A stretch of 64,000 bases of DNA from positions 558,001 to 622,000 of the forward strand of contig LUGG01000005.1 in NCBI GenBank assembly GCA_001683735.1. Direction: 5' to 3'. The stretch's first letter is position 1. Each line of letters starts with the position of its first letter. Source of the DNA: Grifola frondosa. Taxonomy: Eukaryota > Basidiomycota > Agaricomycetes > Polyporales > Grifolaceae. Below the pieces are notes generated by a model. The model saw only the letters and a list, made by a program, of their open reading frames with translations. It was not told the origin of the DNA and did not search any database. Both the position numbers and the translations under genes were made by a program. This document shows, one piece after another, positions 36,860-48,748 of this stretch.

Positions 36860-38439
36860 CATTTTCTGAGGTCAACGAAATCCTCTGTATGTTGCGCAAT
36901 CTAGGATAGAGGAGATGGTCCGAGCCAATGAACGATCCAACATTTCAATACCGTGGGGATGGTACACAGAGGATGTTGGGTCTTACCATCGCGTTGGTAT
37001 ATGCCAAGCCTGACATCAGTGGTTCACACCGCTCCGCTTGTCGAGAGGCATGTCATTCGGTTTCGGCCAAGTAGCGGACGCTCTTGAGCAAATGAGGAGC
37101 ATACAACCCCATGTCGAGCAGATAAATATCTAAAAAAACAAGTAGCTTCTAGACGTTTTTTATGTGGTGGAAAGTGAGTTTTCTTGCAGCCCGGCCACGC
37201 CACAAAGAATGCACTTACCACGGACCGTCGTCTTGGACCGGATCCTGCATAAAAGTGCGTGAGTATAGTGTAATACACTGAGTGAACAGAATGGTCCACC
37301 CTTGAGGTCCGCATCCATAGTTGTGGGTCAAAGAAAGGGGGGCGTGTCACCGCGGAAGGCTTATTCCTGACAGCAAATCATCGCATTTTACCACCCATAG
37401 ATCGTATGAAACGACAATGGAGTCGATACTATGATGACTTTCAGTTAACCGATGGCCGGCTTCTGAGCGAGCGATATTCGCGAGCTTCAAAAGGAAGGCT
37501 TGCAGAAAGAATTATATGTATCTCGTCCATGAAAGAGGTTGGCCCCAATCACTGCCAGAAATCTGCCGATGCCAATGAAAAGCTAGAAATATCTCTGTTT
37601 GCAAGAACAGAAGACGAGAAATTAGTTGTTCACACCAGTAGCCAAATTTGGATTGTGTCGATCAACCCTCGACCTCCCGCAACTTCCACGACAACTCCAC
37701 TTACATATTGTAATTCCTCACTGGCTTGTGAACTGCGCTATCATAGTCAGTATTCGGATGATGTACTCCGCTGTGTATGATCCAGAACCAAAATAATGAA
37801 TCAAGCTGCAGGCGCACGCAGCATTGCATTTCTTGAATCTTGTGGACGACTGTCCCACGACAGCACCTATTTGTGTTCGACATCCCCATTGTGGTGGTGG
37901 AATGTCACACTGCGGTGAGCAAATTTAGTTGAGACGTCGTTTTTTGTAGAACAGCTTAATGAAATACGCACGAATCCTAGTACGCGACAGCGGCTGTCCG
38001 CCTTGAAGTGTTGTCATTTTCGTTCGATCAAGTCTCATGGGCTCTCCGGTCGTACCTGGTTATCCTCGAACCGACGCGGAGACATGCATTCTACCGACTC
38101 CGAGTTCTCTCGGTGTCCGTCCATCGTGCTGGTGATCAGTAATTATGAGACATACCATTATGTTGAAAGGTTGGAGAGAATCTTATGTTAAACAAGCTCA
38201 ACCTGTTTCTAATCTGCACTTTGAAAAAGGCATGTAACTCAGAAGTCAAGCTTCTGCTGTCTTTCGCATTTCGATCTGCTAGGCTCTGCATCATAGTCGG
38301 GATGCTGCCGGGAAGTGTCACTCGAGCCAAGCATATATGACCTGGAAACATAAATAAAACCGAAGTAAATAAATATCAGCATAATACGACAGATCGATGC
38401 TCAGCATCACTCGGTATTTCCGATGGAAAAAGGCGAAGC
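36860..38439. other. 1.6-kb interval without a recognised gene
   Basis: This includes the peroxidase promoter. A plus-strand open frame at 37406-37780 (MKRQWSRYYDDFQL...) shows no recognisable domain or intron structure. No repeat or transposon remnant was identified. Confidence 0.4.
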
Positions 38440-39959
38440 TCAGCCAGACTGCCAATGATGTGGGAGCTCGAGTAACTCGGGGTCCCGAATATTGAGCATC
38501 AACCGGGTCATCAAAGTAGATGAGATGCTGACAAAAAGGTTGCCTTCAGTATCACAGCTAACAGTAGGGACGGAGAGGCTTACACGTTTGTCAAGGTTGT
38601 ATCTATGCCTTTGTAAATGGGCTGCAGGTTTAATCGAGTTACCATAGAATGCACAAAGCAGCGGAAAAGGACATACATTGGCGAGCTGTGGAAACATTCC
38701 CATCTCACTTATCACTCCGATCGGAAATTCGATTATTACGCACCGCATATGTTAGAATATTGACGAGGTAGCAAACCAGCAGGACGCTGCAGGATATTAA
38801 TGCACGGCCGAGAAAGAATGATTCTATGATACGCACGCATAATATAGAGTTCCTTTGAAATGCATACTTTCATCAGCAATGATCCTGCTGAGATCGCAAT
38901 ATTGATCCTACCATCTCGTAGCATCAATTTGAATAAACTTCCACTCCAAGCATGACCAGTAATACTCTGCATTGTGTGGAGTAATGTTAAAAAGAAAACG
39001 ATCGAATCCAATACTAGAGCACAACTCCAAGTGGCGGCTAGACTGAATATACGGAAATTGGAGTGACAGGGTGTTTGCGATTAATGTAATAGACCTCACA
39101 GTATCCCCTGAGAACAAGGGAAGATCAACATTAGCTGCAGCTATTATTCCCATAGCCACTCACTCCTTCGTTGATAAATCCTGGTAGCAACCTGTCGCAC
39201 CCGGAACATCCGCGAGCGACACAATCCGAGGATCGCCAGTGCCGACGAGCGAACACTACATAGAAATTAGTTCAGCAACAGATTTGTCAATGTCACAACT
39301 CTCACCACACTGACGATGCCCCCAAGACCCACCATGCCAATGAGCAAGTACATGATCTTGCGGTTATGGCCGCAGAGCGCATAGGTCCGTATGACCATCA
39401 AAACTATGTGATAAGTCAGCATCAAAAATTTTCTTTAGGGCTACACATACTTCCAACGATACATGGGATGAGAGTAGAGATTGTTCCATGATACCACTGA
39501 AATCGACGGCACCTGTGATATGTCTGTTCAATATTGAATACACGAGACGAATAGTTTATGCACCACTAATAAATCTGTTTTAGAAATTCGTTTCACTCAA
39601 TATCCTATAAAATACTCACAGGCTCTGAGACGTTCACGAAGTACTCGATAATGAGAGGAATAGTTCCCAGCACCGATAGATAGCGATTGACGAAGTATAA
39701 CAATGATACCCACGATCGGCTCTGCTTCCAATACCTCTCGACTTCCATGGGAATCGTGAGGATGAAGTCGTAGTACAACAAAGCTGTGCACAACGAATGA
39801 GTTTCTTAACGCTGCCTTACCTAGTTCGACTACACATACTGAATGAAATAGATAGGACATAGCGGGGACAACGCTCGAGTAAATCCTAGTTAATGGTGAG
39901 CTGGACAAAGCATAATGAAAGGCAACTGACATCTGTAGGACATATGTAGTCATCCTCAA
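38440..39959 (-). CDS. DUF6533-type seven-helix membrane protein, copy A
   Basis: A basidiomycete-expanded membrane family of unknown function. The signature ALLYYDFILTIPMEVERYWK follows the N-terminal exon, which reads SSPLTRIYSSVVPAMSYLFH. Next are SWVSLLYFVNRYLSVLGTIP, MVIRTYALCGHNRKIMYLLI and GMVGLGGIVSVCSLVGTGDP. Later spans come from the exons around 38900-39160, with GHAWSGSLFKLMLRDG. The C-terminus is SSTLMTRLMLNIRDPELLEL, the usual end of the family. Introns are short and numerous and some exon edges are unsure. A close paralogue lies at 48749-50295 on the same strand. The fold is receptor-like, but no ligand or pathway can be read from the sequence. Confidence 0.78.
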
Positions 39960-40568
39960 CGCTGTATTGGGGTAGACCTGCTATGATAGTCAATACGGGG
40001 ATGGTATGCGACCACAGTGAAGCCTGTAAACCATGGACTAAGGAGAGACTTGAAGGGAAAGGAAGGAAAGGTAAATATATGAAGGTATGCTGTCAGTCAT
40101 CAATGATATTCTCCTCGATACCGTCAGATAATGTGTCGGGAGAAACAATGGGAAAGTAATCAAAGATGGACTGTTATATCAAATATACATAGCACGTAGG
40201 TATCCATGTTGAGAACTTCTTTTTAAAGGCCGGATGCGTACACCGCAGACCACGAAATCTATAATTTACACACCGCCGTATTCGTGTTGGATTAGCCGTG
40301 AAGCATAAGTTGAATTTTACGCAACAGCGCAAGTCTGCGGTGCATATAATCGCGGTGATAACATCGCCCGCATATCACGCTGTGGTTGAGGAGAATGCTA
40401 AAAATCACGTTGGTCCAGAACTGAGAAGAAACAAGATTAAGTAACAATTGACTTTTTGAGAACGGCGGTGTGACCTGTGGCGGAATCCCCCGGACACCCT
40501 CGAACGGGAATTGCCACAAATATTATCGAGCAGAGGAGGTAAGTATCGTCGAAATTAGTACTATCAGC
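39960..40568. other. divergent intergenic DUF6533-A / eIF2D
   Basis: A minus-strand open frame at 40292-40519 contains QFWTNVIFSILL, faintly like a small Pmp3-type membrane protein, but the rest does not fit. I do not call a gene. Confidence 0.35.
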
Positions 40569-42985
40569 ATGTTCAAGAAACCGTTAGCGGAGCTGAAGAC
40601 ATCAGGTATGTTTTAAATGACCTCCCAGATTATCGCGACCAACTCTGAAACACGGCAAGCACCTCTCAGAAGCTCAGACCGCAGGAGGCTCAAACAGCGG
40701 GTTCTACAGACATACGAGCTTGAGCCAGAGGCGGGCGACTTCCTTGTACCCGACGGATTGCTGTCGCAGAAGTTCAGCACGCATCTAGACGAGCCCGGCG
40801 TGAGTCGTGTCCAGTGCACGCGCTCACGAGGCTGAACGCTAGATTGATCTTAGGTCGCGTATCTTTCTCCGGAGGGCGATCCTCTGTGGTTCACGATCGG
40901 GAAGGGTTCAGACGACCTCATACCCTCGAGTGAGTGCCACATCGTTTCCGTCTAATATACTGAGTCCTCACGCTTTTCATAAGTTTATACGCTATGGAAG
41001 CGTCCCGATCTGCTCCCATTTCTTTCGACACCCGCCGCGGTCGTGCCCAAGCTTATTGGCGGTGCAGACCTAATGATCCCGGGAGGTGAGATTTTATGTA
41101 TCGTCGCGTCTCCATGGTTGTTCAATGTGCTGCATCGGGATCCCGTATCCTCCAAGCAAGTCATTCAGCACACCTCCACCCTCGCTCCCGACCAGCTTGT
41201 ATCTATCACGCAGTACCATCATGACAAGCTCGGATATCCTTTAGCAGTGGGGCGGATGGCTATTTCAAGCGACACTCTGAAGCAAGCCGAAAAGTCAGAC
41301 GTGAAGGGCAAAGCGGTTTATGTATGGCACACGTGGAAGGACTCGCTCTGGGAGATGGGGGACGACAGGAAGCTGGATGTGCCCGAGCCCAGACCTTTGG
41401 CAGTTGCTCGCTCCGGAGGGGACGTTATTGAGGATTTGGGCAACGAGGAAGAGGCAGCGCAAGACGATACTAAGTCTGGGCCCCCGGATGAAGGAAGCAA
41501 CCGCCACGCAGCCAGAAATGTCCATCCAACAGATACACAATCACTAACAATCCCTAAGGCATCCCCTCAGAATGCACCTTCGGACGCGCATCCTGACGCC
41601 GACGACTCATCACACCCTGACAGCAGAAGGTGTGTTAGGGTAACTCACGCGTGGACTGCTCATCGCTCACGCGTTATTCGTAGATGTGTCCTCCTGCCTC
41701 CGTTCCTCCTTGCTCCAGGCGCTGTCCACCTCCCTATCATCCCTCCCACCTGCGTCGTTTCCCATCCCTGCATCTACGTTCTGGAGCGCTTACATCCTTC
41801 CCGCGCGTCCCGCGTATGCGCTGGGTGCCCCAGGCCAATCGGGTTCGTGCAGTCGCTCGTTCGCAACATACATGATCTATATTCATATTTTGATGCCCAG
41901 ATGCGAGTGCAATCGATGTGAAGCACTCGACGCACAAGTCTGTCAAGGTGTTTCTGAAGGCTTGTGCAAAAGAAGGTCTCATCAAGCTGAAGGAAAGCAA
42001 AGGAGATGTGTCAGTCATAGGTCTGTACTCATTAAATCCTCTCCGTCTACCATTGTGTTGAATATTGGTCAAGCGGTCTTCCCCACCCATTCCTGCTGTT
42101 GTCGAGCACAGGCCGCACCGGACAGTCAAGGACGTGGAGAAAAGGAACCAAAAGGCGCAGGACAGAGAGCGCAAGGACAAGGAAGAGGAAGAAAAACGGA
42201 AGGGCGAAATACAAGTCGCAGAATTATGGAAGCCCTTCGGCAGTACCGTCGGCTGGTTTGTCGCGGCCGAGAAAGAGTTCGTGACCCGATCAACCTCGTT
42301 GCTGTCTCGGTCATTTATGCCCCCGTAGCACATCCGATCTGTATACCTTGTCTGACATCAAGGCGACATTCAACGCATATGTCGCCACGAAGAACTTGAT
42401 CAACGCGCGGGACCAACAGTACATCAACGTAGGAAACGATCCTGCGCTCCTCGCTGCAGCTACAAACAAGAATGAGGACGCCCCCGAGTTCCTGAAGCGC
42501 GAGGATGTGTTGGGACGGCTGCGCGACCATATGCAGAGCTGGTATGAGATCAGGGTTGAGGGACAGGACGTCATCAGGAAGTGCGTGTGCTGTCGCGCTG
42601 TTGGAGCTCTCGCTGACACGCATTGTGAGCAGGAAGGGCCAGCTGAAGCCCGTGTCAGTCGTGACGAAGATGCGGCAGGGCAGGAAGGCGTGCACGCTGG
42701 TGACGGGCTTCGAGGTTTTCTCATTGAACGCAGATGAGATGGCAGAAGAGCTCCGGAGGACCTGCGCGAGCTCTACGGCAGGTGCGTGGCCTGTGCTCTT
42801 GCCGCAGTGACACTGTTGGATTCATGGACTTCGTAGTTTCTCCCATCACAGGCAAGACGTCTGGGATGGAAGTCATGGTGCAAGGTAGACAGGTGAAGGC
42901 TGTGACAGACTTTCTCATCTCGAGGGGTGTGCCGAAGAAGTGGATTGAGAGTGCGGATATGACAGCGGAGAAAAAGAAGAAGTAA
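40569..42985 (+). CDS. TMA64: eIF2D / ligatin (TMA64) translation factor
   Basis: eIF2D promotes GTP-independent tRNA delivery and recycling of 40S subunits. The first exon reads MFKKPLAELKTS and is spliced to LRSSDRRRLKQRVLQTYELE and LVPDGLLSQKFSTHLDEPGV (N-terminal domain). The PUA domain follows: AYLSPEGDPLWFTIGKGSDD, PSIYTLWKRPDLLPFLSTPA, VPKLIGGADLMIPGV, KGKAVYVWHTWKDSLWEMGD. An acidic, Pro-rich linker comes next, then a winged-helix/SWIB part (KSVKVFLKACAKEGLIKLKE, EIQVAELWKPFGSTVGWFVA, DIKATFNAYVATKNLINARD). The C-terminal SUI1 domain contains KACTLVTGFEVFSLNADEMA, then VSPITGKTSGMEVMVQGRQV and RGVPKKWIESADMTAEKKKK. The domain order is complete, and some intron edges around 41640-42060 are uncertain. 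Confidence 0.9.
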
Positions 42986-43049
42986 CAGCGCTAGGGACTT
43001 CACGATGTACAATACGATTCAAGCAAATACCATGTTTCTAGTGATACAA

Positions 43050-43325
43050 TTAAACACGATCTGCTTTCTTCTGTGTGCGCAACCAAGGTTCGCCGAGGGC
43101 GTAGGTTGTAAGGATTTCGGTGAATGTACGTAGTATAACGGGTGTAGATGGCGATATTTCGAGTGCTGGCAATGGAGAGATTGGACTCTTATCCTGGCTA
43201 TCAGAAGGGTGAGAGATGCTTGCTGAAGGGGGCATTAGGGATCTAAAAAGACATCGCCGGAGGAGACGTGACTGGTATCCATCGCCCTCGACCTTCGGCT
43301 TCTCTACATGAGAAATTGCCATCAT
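43050..43325 (-). CDS. possible C-terminal exon, uncharacterised
   Basis: The open frame ends EILTTYALGEPWLRTQKKAD-RV and has coding-like composition after a Ser/Pro-rich stretch. An acceptor-like CATGTAG precedes its EKPKVEGDGY segment. It could be the last exon of the gene just upstream at 43469-44429 (splicing out the TAYVEY...SR-stop end), or part of a separate gene. No family was recognised. Confidence 0.3.
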   Translation of the reverse strand: MMAISHVEKPKVEGDGYQSRLLRRCLFRSLMPPSASISHPSDSQDKSPISPLPALEISPSTPVILRTFTEILTTYALGEPWLRTQKKADRV

Positions 43326-43468
43326 TTACACAGACATCCGCGCTGATCACTTCACTTCATGGTTACGATAGATTTGCATGCGCCAGAACAAGCAATACAC
43401 TTATGTTCTCCAGGTACATTCCGGTTTCAATCAATGAATCACCACTCATTCTTTGGAACAACATGGAC

Positions 43469-44429
43469 TCAACGGGAGTACACATACTCCACGTAAGCGG
43501 TAGTCTCATTTCCAGTCGACCCGTGAGCCTTCATGGCGCATTGCATGTCTGTGAGCCTTCATCGACTACACATTAAATAAACTAGCGTACCTTGACATCG
43601 CCGTAGCTCGAGTCGCTATTCTGGCCGTTGTGCGTGTCGAGTAGGTGGAGCATATAGTCCTTGCTACCGTTCTTCCACCAATGACCACTCTGGCGCACCT
43701 CAACGAGCACCTGAGAATCCCACGAGCGGTTCCTATTCTGTACTCAGCATATACATCACACCTATCACATAAATCTAATCTCACCAGGGGTTCTGCCAGC
43801 CTGAAATCGTCATCATCATCAACGAGAGATCTGCGGAGGATGAGAGACGATGACATGCCTGAGAAGATGTCGAGGTTGTCGGTGGTGCCATACACGATGC
43901 ACCCCGCGGACCCGACTGCGGCGCCCGCCGACTTGGTGTGGATGAACACCGTCCATTGCCCATTCCCGATGCGCTTTTCTCGAGTGTGCGCGCCAAAGTG
44001 GCCTCGGAAGGACTCCTCGATCTTCGCTGTGATCGCTGGTGGAAGCAAGGCGATGAGAAGGGACCACATTTAAGATTCTCGAGGATGCTCACGGCCGCCG
44101 GTAGCATTGTATACGCGCACGAGGACACTAAAGATTGGATCTCCTGGTGAGCTCGGCTTTTGCTATATTCGGACTAAGTCACTAACCAGACACTGTTGTA
44201 GAGGCCAACCGTAAGCACCACTAGAATAGAGGATCGGTTGAGACACAGCGACATACCCGACTCCGTATTCGGCCTTGAGCTCAGCCTGGCGCTTCTCGGC
44301 CTGGTCCTGGTACACGTTCTTGCGTTGTAGCGCGACCTTGGCCATGTCGGCCTGCGTGATCACTTCCTTATCCTTGTACTCCTCCATCACGCGCAGGTAC
44401 TGCTCGTCTATCTCGACGCCGTAGAGCAT
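43469..44429 (-). CDS. uncharacterised protein
   Basis: I do not recognise the family. The ATG at 44429 starts a charged, helical N-terminus (MLYGVEIDEQYLRVMEEYKD, VITQADMAKVALQRKNVYQD, QAEKRQAELKAEYGVG). Introns lead to VLTVGLYNSVW and SLVSSCAYTMLPAAVSILEN, then, after an apparent one-base slip near 44070, to LPPAITAKIEESFRGHFGAH, GNGQWTVFIHTKSAGAAVGS and AGCIVYGTTDNLDIFSG. A further exon carries SQVLVEVRQSGHWWKNGSKD and THNGQNSDSSYGDVK. The last exon gives HGSTGNETTAYVEYVYSR-stop. Alternating hydrophobic and Gly/Asn-rich segments suggest a beta-rich C-terminal domain. The exon chain is coherent enough to be a real gene, but the function is open. Confidence 0.5.
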
Positions 44430-46287
44430 GTTTGCTGGAGGTCGTTAATCGCTGAGGCAGGTGTGCTTGGTGGATGGTAAGCAACGACTTGCATGGTATG
44501 CTTTTAAATGTCTGGGTACCTCGCTGGACATGTAGGTTCCTTCGGAGGGTCGGAGTTGTGAACGTGCATTCCATACGTCCTTTCGGAACTCTAAGTGATT
44601 TGGTGCATGTTTTGAAATTACACGGTTAGATTACAGTGGCACACGAACCTTTTTGTCAGGTTTTGTGTTGCAGGTTACTACATCTGAATACCTGTCGTTC
44701 TGTAATCGTCCACAAGGTGATCTAAATTGGCACAGGCACAGGCGCCGTCCATCCGGAACACCAAGTCTGCGGTATTTACGTGATGGAGGAGACGAATGAT
44801 TTCGCTGTATAAATCATGCAGCTCCTTAATTAGTCAAATGTTAATCGAGAACGTCCGCGTGGAGATCGTACGTTCGTGGTACGTACTACGATGTGTGATG
44901 TTTATATGTTTCGGTCATTCTGACATACTCGTAGCAGAGTTGGGTTTTGTTCGCGACAGGATTGCACGACACGAGTTTCCACTTCGAATTGGGTTCGATT
45001 TCCTTCGTTCGGACCTCAGTAGTGGCCAGATTATGTATCCGAAGTGATGCTTCATTTGTGGAGGTTACAGTAAGTCAAGTCCTATCCTCTCAGGGTGAGC
45101 CCGGTGACAAGTATGGTCCGGGGTGGTCTGGCGTGTCGCACTTGCAGAAGCCTTCGTGGTAGACAGTGAGTTGTGGAAAGCTTCCCAAAGAAATGACGTC
45201 CACATTAATTCCATTCAAGCACGGAAGAACTGTCAGGAGTGGCATCTATTACGACGCGCTAAGCTTGAGCGTTCCAGCCGATATGTCAGAAGGCACGGCG
45301 CAGAATATACACCGAGGACGCACTGTGCTTGTGACCTCGACTTTGAGGAACGAAATTCCTCTTGGAGTCTTCCTTCGAACGAAGAACGGGCCACTGAACC
45401 TACTTCGGTTCCAGTAAGGTTGAAACACAAGCAAGAGGACGTAATACGTTGAGGGCACACACGTTGAGGGTACACTGCACAATGGACTTGTGATCACGAT
45501 TTCCAAGACTGTTGTAGCACAGAGCCACACGATGCGAATAGAAGGTCCTCAAGGAGCAGGCAAATTTACATACCATTGAGCGGGAAACCTTGCACAGGCA
45601 GTGGGTGACCGAATGGACGCCTTGCGCTTACGAGACGGGCGGATTATCTAGTATTTCTTATGTCAATCGAGGATGGCATCAGCCTCTCGGGGTGAGAACA
45701 CCCGATTCCTAGTTCAGGACAGGGCATGGACGGTCAGCATTGTGCAACTTCGCGGAAGTGCCGAATCTGTATGCCTTCGGAGAATGCATCTCACCCAGTG
45801 CGCAATAGTGCATGCATTTTGTCCAGGGCGTGAGGGAAAGCGGGTCAGGGGGTGGGGCCTCCGTATTAGGAACGTTCACAGCAGCTACTGGTGGCAACGG
45901 TGAGTAGAAGGAAAGGGTATTATGTACAAGTTTGTCTGCATAAGGGGCCAATCAGTGGCGACATGACATCAGCTCTTGGCCTTCACGATAGAAGACTGAA
46001 CGGGAACTCTGGGAATGCGGCCTAAATTCGTAGCAGGCTTGCGCATGACCATTATAATGATCTGCAAGCTGCGGTGGCAAGACATGTTCCCTTCAGGTCA
46101 CAGAAGGATAGACGCGTAGATAGATGCGAAGGATAGATGCAAGGATAACGCCACCACTTGCAATTCGTCCGGACTGCCGGAATGCTATCCACGCTATCGT
46201 CCGGATAGAACTGTGTCGCGCTCGAGCTGGTGGGAGAACCTATAAATGTATGACCAGGATTCAGATCGCACATCAACAACCCACGCT
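44430..46287. other. 1.9-kb interval with one doubtful exon
   Basis: Within it, 45166-45417 (+) reads CGKLPKEMTSTLIPFKHGRT, VRSGIYYDALSLSVPADMSE and NEIPLGVFLRTKNGPLNLLR. It is followed by a GTAAGG donor and preceded by an open exon-like stretch (GEPGDKYGPGWSGVSHLQKP) ending in a TAG acceptor. It may be part of an unrecognised gene or relic. The rest shows no recognisable coding. Confidence 0.35.
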
Positions 46288-47602
46288 ATGGCTGGACCAG
46301 TTACGGATATCGACGTGGCAGAGATCACGAAGATTGCGGACCAGCTTGCAAGGCGCGAGCGGTTCCTCCTCGAGCAGCAGCAGTGGCGCTCAAACGAGGA
46401 CCGCCTGCGCGGATACAAGGAGGTCCAGGTGAAGTCGATGTATTTTTGCGCTATATACCATGCCAACTGATGGTCATGAGGTAGGAGGCCCGTGATAAGT
46501 GGATCGAGAGCGCAACGAAAACGAAGGAAGCCGTCGAAGAGGCTAAGAAGGTAAGTCAACCATATGTCTTGAGATGAACATTGCTGATGGGCCACATCGG
46601 ACCAAGGACGCTGAACATGGGAAGGCAAAACTTAGTGTGCTGGAATCTAAAGTGCGAGCGCTGCAACCAGACATCATCAAGTCCTTCAACGCTGCAAAGC
46701 TGCGGTTCGAATACATCGGAGAAATTTCGTGAGAAATATCATACTGTGTCACAAAGAACAACATTCTAACTCACGATCCCGAAGGGACTCCACGCAAGCT
46801 TTGTTCGATATGGTCTTGACGGGGGTGAACGAGAAGATTAAAGAAGCCGTCTCCCGCGCTCAAGCAGCGACAGAGTTCCTCGCAGAGGTCGCGCGTGCTC
46901 GCCTCTCAAATTCCATTAGCCTGTGGGTGCAGACAGTCAACAAGGGTCAGGGAGCCAATATGGCATTCAAGAACGTCACGCACGCCGTGATCGAGCAGCT
47001 CTACCCGAACAAGATCGGCTACAAGTTATCCGTGTCCGAATCGGTGCGTGCTGAAGCCTTCTCCCTAAAAAAGCATGAAATGACTAGGGGGCCAGGCGAT
47101 CGTGCAAGCCAAGGCGGTCGAAATGGCGGGACGCTCGACGAAACTGAGCAGCCTCGTGGGTAAGCTCGCGGACAATGCGACTTTGCGCGCGGCGTTGATT
47201 GCGTGCGCGATCCTGCTCGTCGACGTTATCAATGCGGCATTTGATGGTGGCGCGGTGTCTGCGATCACGACAGGCATAAAGGGCGTTGTGGGGATCGCTG
47301 CGGGGACAGCCGCAGGCATATATGCAGAGGCATTCATATCGAGCACGACGCTTTTCAGCGCGGGCGCGGCGACGATGGGCGTGCTCGGCGTTGCAGCAGG
47401 CGCAATTGCGGGTTTCGTGGTCGGCCTGGTGGTCGGTATCGTGCTGGATGTTGGTCGATCTGATTTGTGGCTGTTTGAAACATCCCAGAGGAAGTATTGG
47501 GATGAGTATATGACACACCGATTGTGTATCGCATTGACGTGGCACCGTAGATTCCGAATTGTAGGCGTATGTAACTCAGGATTTCTCTACAAGGCCAAAT
47601 GA
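46288..47602 (+). CDS. uncharacterised coiled-coil protein with C-terminal membrane hairpin
   Basis: No named family was recognised. The ATG at 46288 gives MAGPVTDIDVAEITKIADQL, then charged heptad-rich helix (ERFLLEQQQWRSNEDRLRGY; KWIESATKTKEAVEEAKK; HGKAKLSVLESKVRALQPDI). Clean introns connect these to DMVLTGVNEKIKEAVSRAQA and NVTHAVIEQLYPNKIGYKL. The C-terminal part is Ala/Gly-rich and strongly hydrophobic: LRAALIACAILLVDVINAAF, AITTGIKGVVGIAAGTAAGI, AATMGVLGVAAGAIAGFVVG, LVVGIVLDVG, i.e. at least two helices. The join near 47085-47095 needs either a 44-nt intron in an odd phase or a one-base deletion. The end of the protein past VLDVG is uncertain. The build, a long coiled coil followed by a glycine-rich hydrophobic hairpin, recalls membrane-anchoring or membrane-inserting helical proteins, but no function is assigned. 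Confidence 0.6.
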
Positions 47603-48197
47603 TATCACTGTATTCGAGAAGTCACCACTCGGAGCCAGCCCTTAGCATTCTCTGGGCTTACCTTCATCTTGATCTGGTACAGACAGAGCACCGTACTCAT
47701 AGACATTATCAATGATACTGATTAAAATTATTGGCCACCGGTCTCATATCTGGTCAAAGTACAGAGATTGTCATGAACAAAACATGCATCACGGGCGAGT
47801 GTCACTCACCCAAAGCTCAAATGGTCCCGATTGAAGGGGTTGGGCGAGCAAAGTTGTTATGACGATTTGTTTATAAAATCCCAAGGAGGATATGGACCCG
47901 CGTCAGACATGGCTTATAGATGGGATATCCGGCCGGAACTGTTATTACACGCTTGTTATACAGATACAGTGGTTCTGAAAGTTTCTGAAGGTCGCAAAAC
48001 GCCAGTCTCTCAAATATCCGTTCGGCGGCTATAATAGGACTCTCGTGTAACTCCGCTTGCCTTGAATTCACCGGGCTGACTGCAAAACAAAAACTATTTC
48101 CCAGTAAGCTACTCTTTCCTACTTATGGAGTATCGGTCGCATTTGGTATGCAAAAAGGATCATTTGAAGGTCTAATCCTTTAAAATAGTTCGTACAG

Positions 48198-48533
48198 TGT
48201 TATGATCACAATCCCGGAACAGAAGACTTCATCAAAGGATTTTCCATAAGTCGCAGGAAGCTGTCCATGCTACTTGATGCTCCTCCCGTCTCTCCCAAAA
48301 TCGATGCTGCCATAGATATGATAATAGATTATGTGGATCTCGACATGTACGGCCTAGCCGCTGGGCGTAACGAGAAAGACAAGGAGACCGCCCTCGTCAC
48401 CGTTGTCGACGAGGACGATGACGATGAGAAGCTGAGGCAGACACTGTCTTCGACGACGGGGGACTTCAATACCCAGAAGATGGTGGAGAGTTCGCTCGAG
48501 GGACCAGATGTGTGGGAGAGAGTCGACCTTTGA
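48198..48533 (+). CDS. uncharacterised acidic C-terminal exon
   Basis: After a CAG acceptor the frame reads CYDHNPGTEDFIKGFSISRR, KLSMLLDAPPVSPKIDAAID, MIIDYVDLDMYGLAAG and an acidic run (VVDEDDDDEKL), ending GPDVWERVDL-stop. Composition and codon flow look coding. No upstream exon could be joined with confidence in 47603-48197, so it may be the last exon of a small gene or a relic. Family unknown. Confidence 0.4.
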   Translation, partial: CYDHNPGTEDFIKGFSISRRKLSMLLDAPPVSPKIDAAIDMIIDYVDLDMYGLAAGRNEKDKETALVTVVDEDDDDEKLRQTLSSTTGDFNTQKMVESSLEGPDVWERVDL

Positions 48534-48748
48534 CTTCAGACTTGTTTGTCATAGGATGTATTCTGACATGGTTTGTACTATAACACCCGTGTAATGGATC
48601 CACATACGAAAATCATTCGCACCCCACTGACCCGATAGAATATGGTTGCTGAACACCATGTATATATATATGCTCATCAGTGCCGCGGTGTTCATGCCAG
48701 TGAGTCCAATGCACAGATAGCATCTACGACATTCCATCATGATAGGCG

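Noticed and set aside
40292..40519. Possible Pmp3/UPF0057-type small membrane protein on the minus strand
   Set aside because: QFWTNVIFSILL looks similar to part of the family, but the flanking residues, in particular the expected GWIPGxIHA-type end, do not follow in any frame.
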